DNA of 59,094 nt from positions 1 to 59,094 of the forward strand of contig DATLFN010000085.1 in NCBI GenBank assembly GCA_035540975.1, written 5' to 3'. Below, one piece after another: positions 24,662 to 32,303 of the stretch; the first letter of the stretch is position 1; every line of letters begins with the position of its first letter. Made by a program: the position numbers and the translations under genes. Below the pieces are notes generated by a model. It was given only the letters and a program-made list of their open reading frames with translations. It ran no database searches and had not been told where the DNA came from. Source of the DNA: Acidimicrobiales bacterium (GTDB lineage: Bacteria > Actinomycetota > Acidimicrobiia > Acidimicrobiales > GCA-2861595).

Positions 24662-26227
24662 GTGCGCATCGCCGCCCTCGACCTGGGCAGCAACTCGTTC
24701 CACCTCCTCGTGGCCGAGTCGCGCCCCGACGGCACGTTCGTGCCGGTGCTGCGGGAGAAGGAGATGCTGCGCCTGGGCGAGGTGGTGGCCCGCACCGGCC
24801 GGCTGGGCGAGGGGGCGAGCGAGGGGGCGCTCGAGGCGGTGCGGCGCTTCCGGGCGCTGGCCGAGGCGGCGGGCGTCAGCGAGATCGTCGCCTGCGCCAC
24901 CGCCGCCATCCGCGAGGCCGAGGACGGCGCCGCCCTCGTCGAGCGCTTCCGGGCGGAGGCGGGTGTGGACGTCAAGGTCATCAGCGGGCGGGAGGAGGCG
25001 GCGCTGATCTTCCGGGCCGTCCAGGCCAGCGTGCTGATCGAGCCCGGACCGGCGCTGTGCCTCGACCTGGGCGGAGGCAGCCTGGAGATCGTGGTGGGCG
25101 ACGTCGCGGCGCTGCACTGGGCGACCAGCGTGAAGCTGGGCGTCGGGCGCCTGACGGCCGAGCTGGTCCGCAACGACCCGCCCAAGCCCGGTGACCTCAA
25201 GCGCCTGAGGAAGCGCATGGTGTCCGTGCTCGAGCCGTTCGCCGAGCAGGTCGGCGGGTTCGGCCCTACGCTGCTGGTGGGCACGAGCGGCACGTTCTGC
25301 GACCTGGCCAAGATGACGGCTGCCCGTGAGACGGGCGCCGTCCCCATCTCGGTCAACCAGCTGCACGTCGCCCGAGAGGCGCTGGAGTCGCTCCACGAGG
25401 ACCTCGTCGCCCAGACCGCGTCGCAACGCCGGAAGATGGCGGGGCTGGACGCCCGCCGGGCCGAGCTGGTGCCGGCCGGCTCGCTGCTGGCCCTGGTCGC
25501 CCTGGAGCTGTTCGGGTTCGACGAGATGGTGGTGGGCGAGTGGGCGCTGCGCGAGGGCATGGTGCTGGACGCGCTCGATGCGGCGGGGGACGGTGACGCC
25601 GCCGGTGACCCGAGGGTCATGCGGACGGAGTCGGTGCTCGACCTGTGCCGTCGTTGCCGCTGGCGCGAGGACCACGCCCGCCAGGTCGCCCGGCTCGCCC
25701 TGCGCCTGTTCGACGAGACGGCCGAGCTGCACGGGCTGTCCGAGCACCACCGCGAGCTCCTGGAGCACGCCGCCCTTCTCCACGACATCGGCGAGCACGT
25801 CTCCGGGGAGGGGCACCACAAGCACACCGCGTACTTGATCCAGCACGGCCGCCTCCGGGGGTTCTCGCCCCAGGAGGTGCTCGTGCTGGCGACCCTCGGG
25901 CGCTACCACCGCCAGGGCGAACCGAAGCCCTCCTTCGAGCCGTACGCCAACATCGACCCCGACGAGAGACCGGCGGTGCGGTTCCTCACCGCCCTCCTCC
26001 AGGTGGCCGACGGGCTGGACCGGGCGCACGCCGGGGCGGTCGAGGCGATCGACGTCTCAATCGACGACGAACGCGTCGAGCTCCGGGTGCACGCCACCAG
26101 CGACGCCGACCTCGAGCTGTGGGGCGCGCGCCGCAAGCGCGCCCTGTTCGAGGACGTCACCGGCCGCCGTCTCCATGTGGACGCGGTGGAGCTGCCCCCT
26201 CGGTGGCGGGAGCGCCGCGGCGCCTGA
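24662..26227 (+). CDS. ppx: exopolyphosphatase / guanosine pentaphosphatase family protein
   Basis: A 521-aa Ppx/GppA protein. The GTG at 24662 places the actin-like phosphate loop at the N-terminus (RIAALDLGSNSFHLLVAE). CLDLGGGSLEIVVG and LLVGTSGTFCDL complete the ASKHA fold (about 1-300). The C-terminal part (about 330-500) is HD-like, with ALLHDIGEHVSGEGHHKH, as in long Ppx enzymes. It degrades polyphosphate from chain ends, or pppGpp. Position beside pst, phoX and two ppk1 genes favours polyphosphate turnover. Confidence 0.92.
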   Translation: MRIAALDLGSNSFHLLVAESRPDGTFVPVLREKEMLRLGEVVARTGRLGEGASEGALEAVRRFRALAEAAGVSEIVACATAAIREAEDGAALVERFRAEAGVDVKVISGREEAALIFRAVQASVLIEPGPALCLDLGGGSLEIVVGDVAALHWATSVKLGVGRLTAELVRNDPPKPGDLKRLRKRMVSVLEPFAEQVGGFGPTLLVGTSGTFCDLAKMTAARETGAVPISVNQLHVAREALESLHEDLVAQTASQRRKMAGLDARRAELVPAGSLLALVALELFGFDEMVVGEWALREGMVLDALDAAGDGDAAGDPRVMRTESVLDLCRRCRWREDHARQVARLALRLFDETAELHGLSEHHRELLEHAALLHDIGEHVSGEGHHKHTAYLIQHGRLRGFSPQEVLVLATLGRYHRQGEPKPSFEPYANIDPDERPAVRFLTALLQVADGLDRAHAGAVEAIDVSIDDERVELRVHATSDADLELWGARRKRALFEDVTGRRLHVDAVELPPRWRERRGA

Positions 26228-26338
26228 CGGCGTCGCCCGACTGTTCGGGGAATCGTCTCCCGCCGGCCACGGCCGGGCCATCTCGGAGCCAACTCCGGCC
26301 CCTAGCTTCGCCCGGGCCGACGAGACCGAGGAGGGCAT

Positions 26339-27733
26339 GTGAGTCAGACGAAGGAGCAGGCCGCGGGTGTCGACCGGAGGGGCTTCCTCCGGGGAGCGCT
26401 GGCGGCCGGAGCGGCAGGGGCGGCGATCGGGCCGTTCGGCGCCCTCGCCCGGCGGGCGGCGGGCGCGACGCCGGGCCGTGCCGGCGTTGCCGGGGCGAAG
26501 GTCTCCGGGGACGCCGGTTACGGCCCGCTCCACCCGGCACGGGACCAGACCACGGGGCTGGAGCTGTTGATGCTGCCCCGGGGCTTCGAGTACCTGAGCT
26601 TCGGCTGGACCCACGACCCCATGTCCGACGGGACGCCCACGCCGGGCAGCCACGACGGCATGGCCGCGTTCCGGGTCGGGGACCGGGTCCACCTCGTCCG
26701 CAACCACGAGCGCGGGCGCGCCACGCCGTTCGCCGGGCCGTCGCTCACCTACGACCCGGCCGCCGGCGGCGGCACCACGACGCTGGTGTTCGACCCGGAC
26801 AAGGGGGAGCTGGTGGACAGCTGGGCCAGCCTGACGGGCACCATCCGCAACTGTGCCGGCGGCCCCACGCCGGCGGGCACCTGGCTGACGTGCGAGGAGA
26901 CCACCGACGTCGTGGGCGGCGTCCGTCACGGCTACGTCTTCGAGGTCCCGGCCGACGGCGTGGGCTCGCCGGTCCCGCTCAGGTCCATGGGCCGGTTCTC
27001 CCACGAGGCCACGGCGACGGACCCGGCCACGGGGTTCGTGTACCTGACCGAGGACGCCTCGTCGTCGGCGCTGTACCGCTTCCGGCCGGTGGTCCCGGCG
27101 GACCTGGCTCAGGGGGGCGACCTCGAGGCCATGCGCCTGGCTTCGACCACCGACACCAAGCCGTGGGCGACGGGCACGTCGGACACCGTCGCCGAGTGGG
27201 TCGCGGTCGACGTCGCCGACTGGGCACCGGGCCAGCCCTCGACGTGGCAGCAGGTCCAGCCCAAGGGTGCGGCCCGCATCAGCCGCGGGGAGGGCGCCTG
27301 GTACGGCAACGGCGTCGTCTACGTGGTCGCCACCAACGGGGGCCCGGTGAGCCAGGGCCAGGTGTTCGCCCTCGACCCGGCGGCGCAGACGTTCACCGCC
27401 GTCTACGCGTCGACCGACGCCAACGTGCTCAACGCACCGGACAACGTGTGCGTGAGCCCGCGCGGCGGCGTCGTGCTGTGCGAGGACGGGAGCGGGCTCG
27501 AGTTCGTGCACGGGCTCACGCCGGGCGGCGAGATCTTCAGGTTCGCCCAGAACGCCGTGGTGCTCCCCGAGGAGGTGCGGGCGGCCAGGGGGTACACGAG
27601 CACCGACTTCACCGGCTCCGAGTGGTGCGGCGCCACCTTCGAGCCGAAGAACGGCAACTGGTTGTTCCTCAACATCCAGAGCCCGGGGATCACCTTCGCC
27701 GTCACCGGCCCCTGGAGGCAGGGCGTCCTGTAG
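26339..27733 (+). CDS. phoX: PhoX-family alkaline phosphatase (DUF839), Tat-exported
   Basis: A 464-aa protein. The GTG at 26339 follows GGAGG. A twin-arginine signal, RRGFLRGALAAGAAGAA, implies folded export. The mature part matches PhoX: YLSFGWTHDPMSDGTPTPGS, VRNHERGRATPF, TWLTCEETTDVVGG and GRFSHEATATDP. PhoX enzymes are Ca/Fe-dependent phosphomonoesterases that release phosphate from organic esters outside the cell. I found no convincing PHO box in the 111 bp before it, so it may be read through from ppx or use a weak site. Confidence 0.9.
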   Translation: MSQTKEQAAGVDRRGFLRGALAAGAAGAAIGPFGALARRAAGATPGRAGVAGAKVSGDAGYGPLHPARDQTTGLELLMLPRGFEYLSFGWTHDPMSDGTPTPGSHDGMAAFRVGDRVHLVRNHERGRATPFAGPSLTYDPAAGGGTTTLVFDPDKGELVDSWASLTGTIRNCAGGPTPAGTWLTCEETTDVVGGVRHGYVFEVPADGVGSPVPLRSMGRFSHEATATDPATGFVYLTEDASSSALYRFRPVVPADLAQGGDLEAMRLASTTDTKPWATGTSDTVAEWVAVDVADWAPGQPSTWQQVQPKGAARISRGEGAWYGNGVVYVVATNGGPVSQGQVFALDPAAQTFTAVYASTDANVLNAPDNVCVSPRGGVVLCEDGSGLEFVHGLTPGGEIFRFAQNAVVLPEEVRAARGYTSTDFTGSEWCGATFEPKNGNWLFLNIQSPGITFAVTGPWRQGVL

Positions 27734-27747
27734 GGACGGGCCCGTCC
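27734..27747 (+). terminator. palindrome after phoX
   Basis: GGACGGGCCCGTCC is a perfect 14-bp palindrome directly after the phoX stop. It may form a short terminator stem or a binding site. Confidence 0.3.
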
Positions 27748-28108
27748 TCATGGACCGGGTTCGGCACCCCCGCCGGCGCGCCAGGACCTCCACCGCCTGT
27801 TCCCGGCTCGTTCACCGGCCGGCGAACGGGCGGGCACCGGCGTCTCCTACGGTCACCGCCGGCGGCGGGCCACCACCTCGGAGGGCCGGGCGCACCCCAC
27901 CGGCGCCCGGCTCTCCGGCGGCATCGAACGAACCGAGGGGATCGGAGACGGCGCCGCCGCACGGTGCGGCGTCGTTCCGGCCCGGGCCGGACGACGGCAG
28001 GGGCCGGCCGCGGGCACGCGCCTCCACAGGTCCCGACGCGGGATGACCTCGCGCGCCGCACGCGGCGGCGTCCACCCGCTGGCCCAGCCGGGCTGGCATG
28101 GTGACCCG
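27748..28108. other. 361-bp upstream region of phoH
   Basis: No convincing gene. The region contains the two-unit PHO box at 27799-27820; the remaining 280 bp before phoH is GC-rich, without clear hairpin or reading frame. A CATGGT hexamer sits 6 nt before the phoH ATG. Confidence 0.5.
27799..27820 (+). promoter_or_regulatory. PHO box (two 11-bp direct repeats) upstream of phoH
   Basis: GTTCCCGGCTC (27799-27809) and GTTCACCGGCC (27810-27820) are contiguous 11-bp units on the plus strand, with a weaker CTCCACC unit just before. It points toward the PhoH gene, though 289 bp away. Confidence 0.6.
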
Positions 28109-29470
28109 ATGGACCTCCGCGCCGTCGCGCCCGTGACCAAGACGGTGGTCGTCGACACCTCGGTGCTGGTCGCCGATCCGGGGGCCATCGGGGAGTTCGA
28201 GGGGTGCGCGGTCCGGATCCCCTTCACCGTGATCGAGGAGCTGGACGGGCTGAAGGGGCGTCCCGACGGCGTCGGTGCGGCGGCCCGGGACGCCCTCCGC
28301 CGCATCGAGGCCCTGCGGGTGGCGGCCGGGGGATCGCTCGTCGACCCCGTCACGCTCGACCACTCCGGCACCCTGGCCGTCGTCCTCAACGGCCTCGACC
28401 CGGGGCCGGCGCTCGGGCACCACCTCGACCTGGCGGTGCCCGACAACCGGATCATCGCCGCCGCCCTCGGCATCCAGCGCGAGGGCGGGCCCGTCGAGGT
28501 GGTGTCGAACGACGCCGCGCTGCGGATCAAGGCCGCCCATCTCGGCCTCGCCGCCCGCGAGTACGTCCCCGTCCCCGCCTACGGGCGTAACAGCGACTCC
28601 CCGGGTTGGCACACCATCGCCGGCCTGGACGGGCCCATGATCGACCGCCTGTTCGCCGAGCGCCACCTCGCCGTCGCCGACGTGCCGGGCGCCGACGGGC
28701 TGGGGGAGAACGAGTTCGCCGTGCTCCGGGCCGGGCAGCAGTCGGCCCTGGCCCGCCGCCGGGGTGACGCGCTCCACGTCCTGCGCCCCAACGTCGAGGC
28801 GTTCGACCTGAGGCCCCGCAACGTGGAACAGCGGCTCGCCCTCGACCTGCTGGTCGACCCCGAGGTCTCCGTGGTCGCCCTCGACGGGCCGGCGGGCACG
28901 GGCAAGACCCTCCTCGCCATCGCCGCCGGTCTCGACCAGGTGTGGAACCACCCGTCGTCCCGCCGCTACGAGCGCATGGCGATCTTCCGGCCCGTCGTGG
29001 CCGTCGGCCGCCAGGACCTCGGGTTCCTGCCGGGCACGCTCGACGAGAAGCTGGACCCGTGGATGGGCGCCATCCACGACGCGGTGGTGGCGGTCAGCGA
29101 CGGGCGGCGCAAGGCGGCGGCCGACGAGATCCTGGCCCAGATCACCGCCGAGGGCCGCCTCACGATGGAGTCGGTGACCTACCTGCGGGGCCGCTCGCTG
29201 CACGCCACCTGGGTGCTCGTCGACGAGGCCCAGAACCTCGAGCCGAGCGTGGCCAAGACCGTCCTGACCCGGGCGGCCGAGGGCACCAAGGTGGTGTTCA
29301 CCGGCGACACCAGCCAGATCGACGCCCCCTTCCTCTCGGCCGACAACAACGCCATGTCGGTGCTCACGGCCGCCTTCGGCAGCGGCCGGGGCGGCCCGCT
29401 GTTCGGCCACATCCGCCTGACCGAGGGCGAGCGCAGCCCGCTCGCCTCGCTGGCCGCCACCCTCCTTTAG
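28109..29470 (+). CDS. phoH: PhoH-family ATPase with N-terminal PIN domain
   Basis: A 453-aa fusion. Residues about 10-160 are a PIN RNase-like domain (VVVDTSVLVADPGAIGEF, IEELDGLKG, VPDNRIIAAALGI, VSNDAALRIKA). Residues about 235-453 are the PhoH ATPase, with Walker A GPAGTGKTLLA, Walker B TWVLVDEAQNLEP and FTGDTSQIDAPF. This PIN-PhoH arrangement is known in actinobacteria and is proposed to couple helicase-like ATPase and RNase activity. The phosphate link is supported here by an upstream PHO box. Confidence 0.93.
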   Translation: MDLRAVAPVTKTVVVDTSVLVADPGAIGEFEGCAVRIPFTVIEELDGLKGRPDGVGAAARDALRRIEALRVAAGGSLVDPVTLDHSGTLAVVLNGLDPGPALGHHLDLAVPDNRIIAAALGIQREGGPVEVVSNDAALRIKAAHLGLAAREYVPVPAYGRNSDSPGWHTIAGLDGPMIDRLFAERHLAVADVPGADGLGENEFAVLRAGQQSALARRRGDALHVLRPNVEAFDLRPRNVEQRLALDLLVDPEVSVVALDGPAGTGKTLLAIAAGLDQVWNHPSSRRYERMAIFRPVVAVGRQDLGFLPGTLDEKLDPWMGAIHDAVVAVSDGRRKAAADEILAQITAEGRLTMESVTYLRGRSLHATWVLVDEAQNLEPSVAKTVLTRAAEGTKVVFTGDTSQIDAPFLSADNNAMSVLTAAFGSGRGGPLFGHIRLTEGERSPLASLAATLL

Positions 29471-29486
29471 AGCGCGGGGGGGATGG

Positions 29487-30230
29487 TCACGGCCAGAGTC
29501 GGGCCGCCATCTCCGCCCACAGCTGGCGGAAGGCGCGGGCGGCGGCGGACGCGGGGGCGAACGCGCCCACCGGCGCCCGTTCCACGCCCATGCGCTCCAC
29601 CGTGCTGGCGTTCGGGATCACGGTGGTGAGGAAGGCGGGCCACGCCGCCGCCAGCGCCTCCAGCTGGTCGCGGTGGAGCTTCTTGCGGCGGTCGACCATG
29701 GCGAAGTGGGGCAGCAGCTGCGGAGCCCCGGGCTGGCCCTCCAGGAACCCGGCCAGCTGGGCCAGCGTGCGGGACGACAGGGTCGTCGGGACCACCGGGA
29801 CGACGAGGCCGCCGGCGGCGCCGAACACCGCCTCGCTGGCCAGGGAGATGCTGGGCGGGCAGTCGAGGAGGACGACGTCGTACGCCGGGGCGAGGGGGGC
29901 GAGGAGGGCGGCCAACCGCTCCGTCGGCCGCCTGGTCCCGTCCAGGTGGAGGTCGAGGTGGCGGAGGGAGAAGTCGGCCGGGACCAGGTCGACGGCGGGG
30001 ACGTCGGTGCCCCGGACGTGGCGGTCGAGCCCGCCCCTGGTCACCAGCCGCTCGGAGCCGCCCTTCACGCGGGGGCGCACGCGCAGGTAGAAGCTGGCGG
30101 CGCCCTGCGGGTCGAGGTCCCACACCAGCACCCGGGCGCCGGCCCGGGCCGCCTCGTAGGCGAGGTTCACCGCCGAGGTCGTCTTCCCGACGCCCCCCTT
30201 GATGCTGTAGGTGGCGAGGACCGCGGTCAC
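29487..30230 (-). CDS. ParA-family ATPase coupled to a CHAD protein
   Basis: A 247-aa ParA/MinD-type ATPase. The GTG at 30230 overlaps the CHAD stop (GTGA). The deviant Walker A is YSIKGGVGKTTSAVN (signature Lys11, Lys16), Walker A' is WDLDPQGAASFYL, and Walker B is VVLLDCPPSISLAS. Such ATPases dimerise on ATP and bind DNA, and position plasmids, chromosomes, carboxysomes and other cargo. No ParB gene or parS-like site is nearby. The only linked gene encodes a polyphosphate-associated CHAD protein, so granule positioning is my inference. Confidence 0.9.
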   Translation of the reverse strand: MTAVLATYSIKGGVGKTTSAVNLAYEAARAGARVLVWDLDPQGAASFYLRVRPRVKGGSERLVTRGGLDRHVRGTDVPAVDLVPADFSLRHLDLHLDGTRRPTERLAALLAPLAPAYDVVLLDCPPSISLASEAVFGAAGGLVVPVVPTTLSSRTLAQLAGFLEGQPGAPQLLPHFAMVDRRKKLHRDQLEALAAAWPAFLTTVIPNASTVERMGVERAPVGAFAPASAAARAFRQLWAEMAARLWP

Positions 30231-31759
30231 GGCGACGAGTCGAGCAGCGCGTCGAGGGAGCGGGCCGTCGCCCTGGTGTCGTAGGAGCGGAAGCGCCCGG
30301 CGAACTCCTGGCGGGCGGACCGCCGGGCCCGGTCGATGCTCTCGCTCAGCCGGCCCAGGGCGACCAGCGTCGCCGGGCCGCGGCTGCCCTCGGGCAACCC
30401 GGCGGCGATCTCCTCCAGTTGGGCGACGTGCACCTCGGCGTCCTGGTGCTGCCCCAGGTTGTCCTGCAGGGCCTTCAGCCGCTGGACGAAGGCCTTGCGC
30501 GGCGCCGGCGCGTAGAGCCCGCCGAAGCACTCGAGCAGGTAGCGCAGCTTCTTGGCATCCTTGCGAAGCTGGTGCAGCTCCTCGGCCGGCGTCGCCGCCG
30601 AGATCCCCCGGCCCCGTTCGAGGACCTGGGCCTGGGCGTCCCGGATGCGCCCGGCGGCCACCTTGCCGATGGCCCGCCCGGCGTCCCTCCCCGCCCCGGC
30701 GACCGGCCCGGCGCCCGCCAGCCACGCCCGCCAGCCGTCGGTCACCTCCCGGTAGCGCTCGGAGCGGAGCACGTCGGAGAGCTCGGCGTGGGCCGACGAC
30801 CGCAGGCTCTCGATGTGGCGGCGGACCGGCTCCAGGTCGGCGGCGACGTCGGGGCCGAGCGGCCCCACGTAGCGGTCCCACTCGATGCCGTACACGTCGA
30901 GGTCCCGGGACGGCCCGGTGACCCCGCCCAGCCAGCCGAAGGCCTCCCGGTACGTCGCCCGCACGTCGGCGGGCAGCACCCGCCGGCCCTGGGCCAGCAC
31001 GGAGCGGGTGCGGCGGACGGCCACCCGCAGGTCGTGGAGGAACTCGGGGTCGACGTCGTCCACGGTCCCCTGCCAGTTGGCGTCCACGGCGAGCATCAGG
31101 TTGGCGAGCACGCGGCGGAAGGCGGGGAGGGCGGGCTCGTCGGCGGCCAGGGCGATGGTGGGCGAGCCGGTGAAGCCGCGGCGGGCGACGCCGGCGGCCG
31201 CCAGGGCCTGGTCGAGCACGTCGCCGGCGCCGGCCTTCAGCCCGAGGGACCGCAGCAGGGCGCGGGCCGAGGCGGCGTCCTTGGCGTACCCGGCGCCCGC
31301 CCGCAGCTCGGCCGCCCACGGCGGCCCCACCGGGGCCCCGTCCACCGCCAGGTCGTCGTGCACGTCCACCGTGACCCGCGCCGTTCCCTCGGCGTCGCGC
31401 CGCACCGCCGGGCGCACGGTGGCCGTGACCGTGGCCAGCGGCACCAGGGCCCGCACGTCGAGGACCGGGCCGAGGCGGGAGCGGAGCGGCCCGGCGGGGA
31501 GGTCGGCGGCTCGTCGCGGCGCGGTGGCCGCCGGGGCGCGGGCGGGCGACGACCGGCCGTCGTCCAGCACCACCTCCGCCCCGTTCCCGGCGCCCCGCAC
31601 CTCGAGACGGAGGCCGGCGCGGTGGAGCCGGCCGTCGAACGTGTCGACCACCGTGCGGCGCAGCGCCCGTGGCGGACCGATCTCGAACCCGGCGGCGGCC
31701 AGCGCGTCGAGCACGCCCGACGGGCTCGACGACGAGGAGGTGAAGGCGGTGGGGTTCAC
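30227..31759 (-). CDS. CHAD-domain protein with degenerate N-terminal CYTH domain
   Basis: A 510-aa protein, GTG at 31759. Residues about 1-200 resemble a CYTH fold (RRTVVDTFDGRLHRAGLRLE) but lack the ExExK motif. Residues about 210-500 are CHAD: conserved His/Arg/Lys-rich helices FLHDLRVAVRRTRSVL, ELHQLRKDAKKLRYLLE and LKALQDNLGQHQDAEV. CHAD domains bind polyphosphate, and CHAD proteins are found on polyphosphate granules (established). The stop overlaps the ParA start, so the two are co-translated. Confidence 0.93.
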   Translation of the reverse strand: MNPTAFTSSSSSPSGVLDALAAAGFEIGPPRALRRTVVDTFDGRLHRAGLRLEVRGAGNGAEVVLDDGRSSPARAPAATAPRRAADLPAGPLRSRLGPVLDVRALVPLATVTATVRPAVRRDAEGTARVTVDVHDDLAVDGAPVGPPWAAELRAGAGYAKDAASARALLRSLGLKAGAGDVLDQALAAAGVARRGFTGSPTIALAADEPALPAFRRVLANLMLAVDANWQGTVDDVDPEFLHDLRVAVRRTRSVLAQGRRVLPADVRATYREAFGWLGGVTGPSRDLDVYGIEWDRYVGPLGPDVAADLEPVRRHIESLRSSAHAELSDVLRSERYREVTDGWRAWLAGAGPVAGAGRDAGRAIGKVAAGRIRDAQAQVLERGRGISAATPAEELHQLRKDAKKLRYLLECFGGLYAPAPRKAFVQRLKALQDNLGQHQDAEVHVAQLEEIAAGLPEGSRGPATLVALGRLSESIDRARRSARQEFAGRFRSYDTRATARSLDALLDSSP

Positions 31760-31827
31760 TCGGGCACGGGATGTCCGGCGGTCGGGCGACTTCCGCCGCC
31801 GGCGGCGGATGGCGCATGCTTGGTGCC

Positions 31828-32289
31828 GTGACGACGGAGATCGAGCGGAAGTTCGTGGTGGACGAACCGCCCTCCGACGGGTTGGGCCCCGGCGTGCGCC
31901 TGCGGCAAGGGTATCTGGCCGAGGACGGCGACGTTCAGGTCCGGGTCCGCATCGCCGGGGCGGACGCGACGCTCACGGTGAAGGCCGGCCGCGGCCTGCG
32001 CCGCACCGAGGTCGAGGTGGTGATCGGCGTCGCCGCCGCGGAGGCCCTGTGGCCGTTCACGGAGGGGCGACGCGTCGAGAAGGTGCGCCACCGGGTCCGG
32101 GTCGGCGAGCGGGTGGCCGACGTCGACGTCTACGAGGGAGCGCTGTCCGGGCTGTGCACCGCCGAGGTCGAGTTCGCGTCCGAGGAGGAGGCCCGCCGCT
32201 TCACGCCCCCCGCGTGGTGCACCCGCGACGTGACGGGCACGCCGGGCTGGGACAACGCCGCCCTGGCCCGCCACGGCCGCCCTTCCTGA
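31828..32289 (+). CDS. CYTH-domain protein (triphosphate tunnel fold)
   Basis: A 153-aa stand-alone CYTH protein. The GTG at 31828 starts TTEIERKFVV with the diagnostic ExExK. Tunnel-strand basic and acidic motifs follow: RLRQGYLAEDGDVQVRVR, ATLTVKAG, EVEVVIG, KVRHRVRVG and AEVEFASEEEA. Family members hydrolyse triphosphate, thiamine triphosphate or short polyphosphate. It is divergent from the CHAD gene by 68 bp and convergent with ppk1, so a polyphosphate or triphosphate substrate is likely. Confidence 0.92.
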   Translation: MTTEIERKFVVDEPPSDGLGPGVRLRQGYLAEDGDVQVRVRIAGADATLTVKAGRGLRRTEVEVVIGVAAAEALWPFTEGRRVEKVRHRVRVGERVADVDVYEGALSGLCTAEVEFASEEEARRFTPPAWCTRDVTGTPGWDNAALARHGRPS

Positions 32290-32303
32290 ACCGGCCCGCC
32301 GGT

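Noticed and set aside
26228-26338. PHO box before phoX
   Set aside because: A GTTCGGG heptamer is present near 26240 but no GTTCACC-type unit at 11-bp periodicity.
29487-31759. Chromosome or plasmid partition locus (parAB) or replication origin
   Set aside because: No ParB homologue, no parS-like palindromes, and no dnaA, dnaN or rpmH genes are nearby; the partner gene encodes a CHAD domain.
31760-31827. Terminator or operator in the CHAD-CYTH gap
   Set aside because: A GC-only palindrome (TCCGCCGCCGGCGGCGGA) is present, but similar strings of CCG/GGC occur widely in this genome (for example near 34508), so it is not distinctive.
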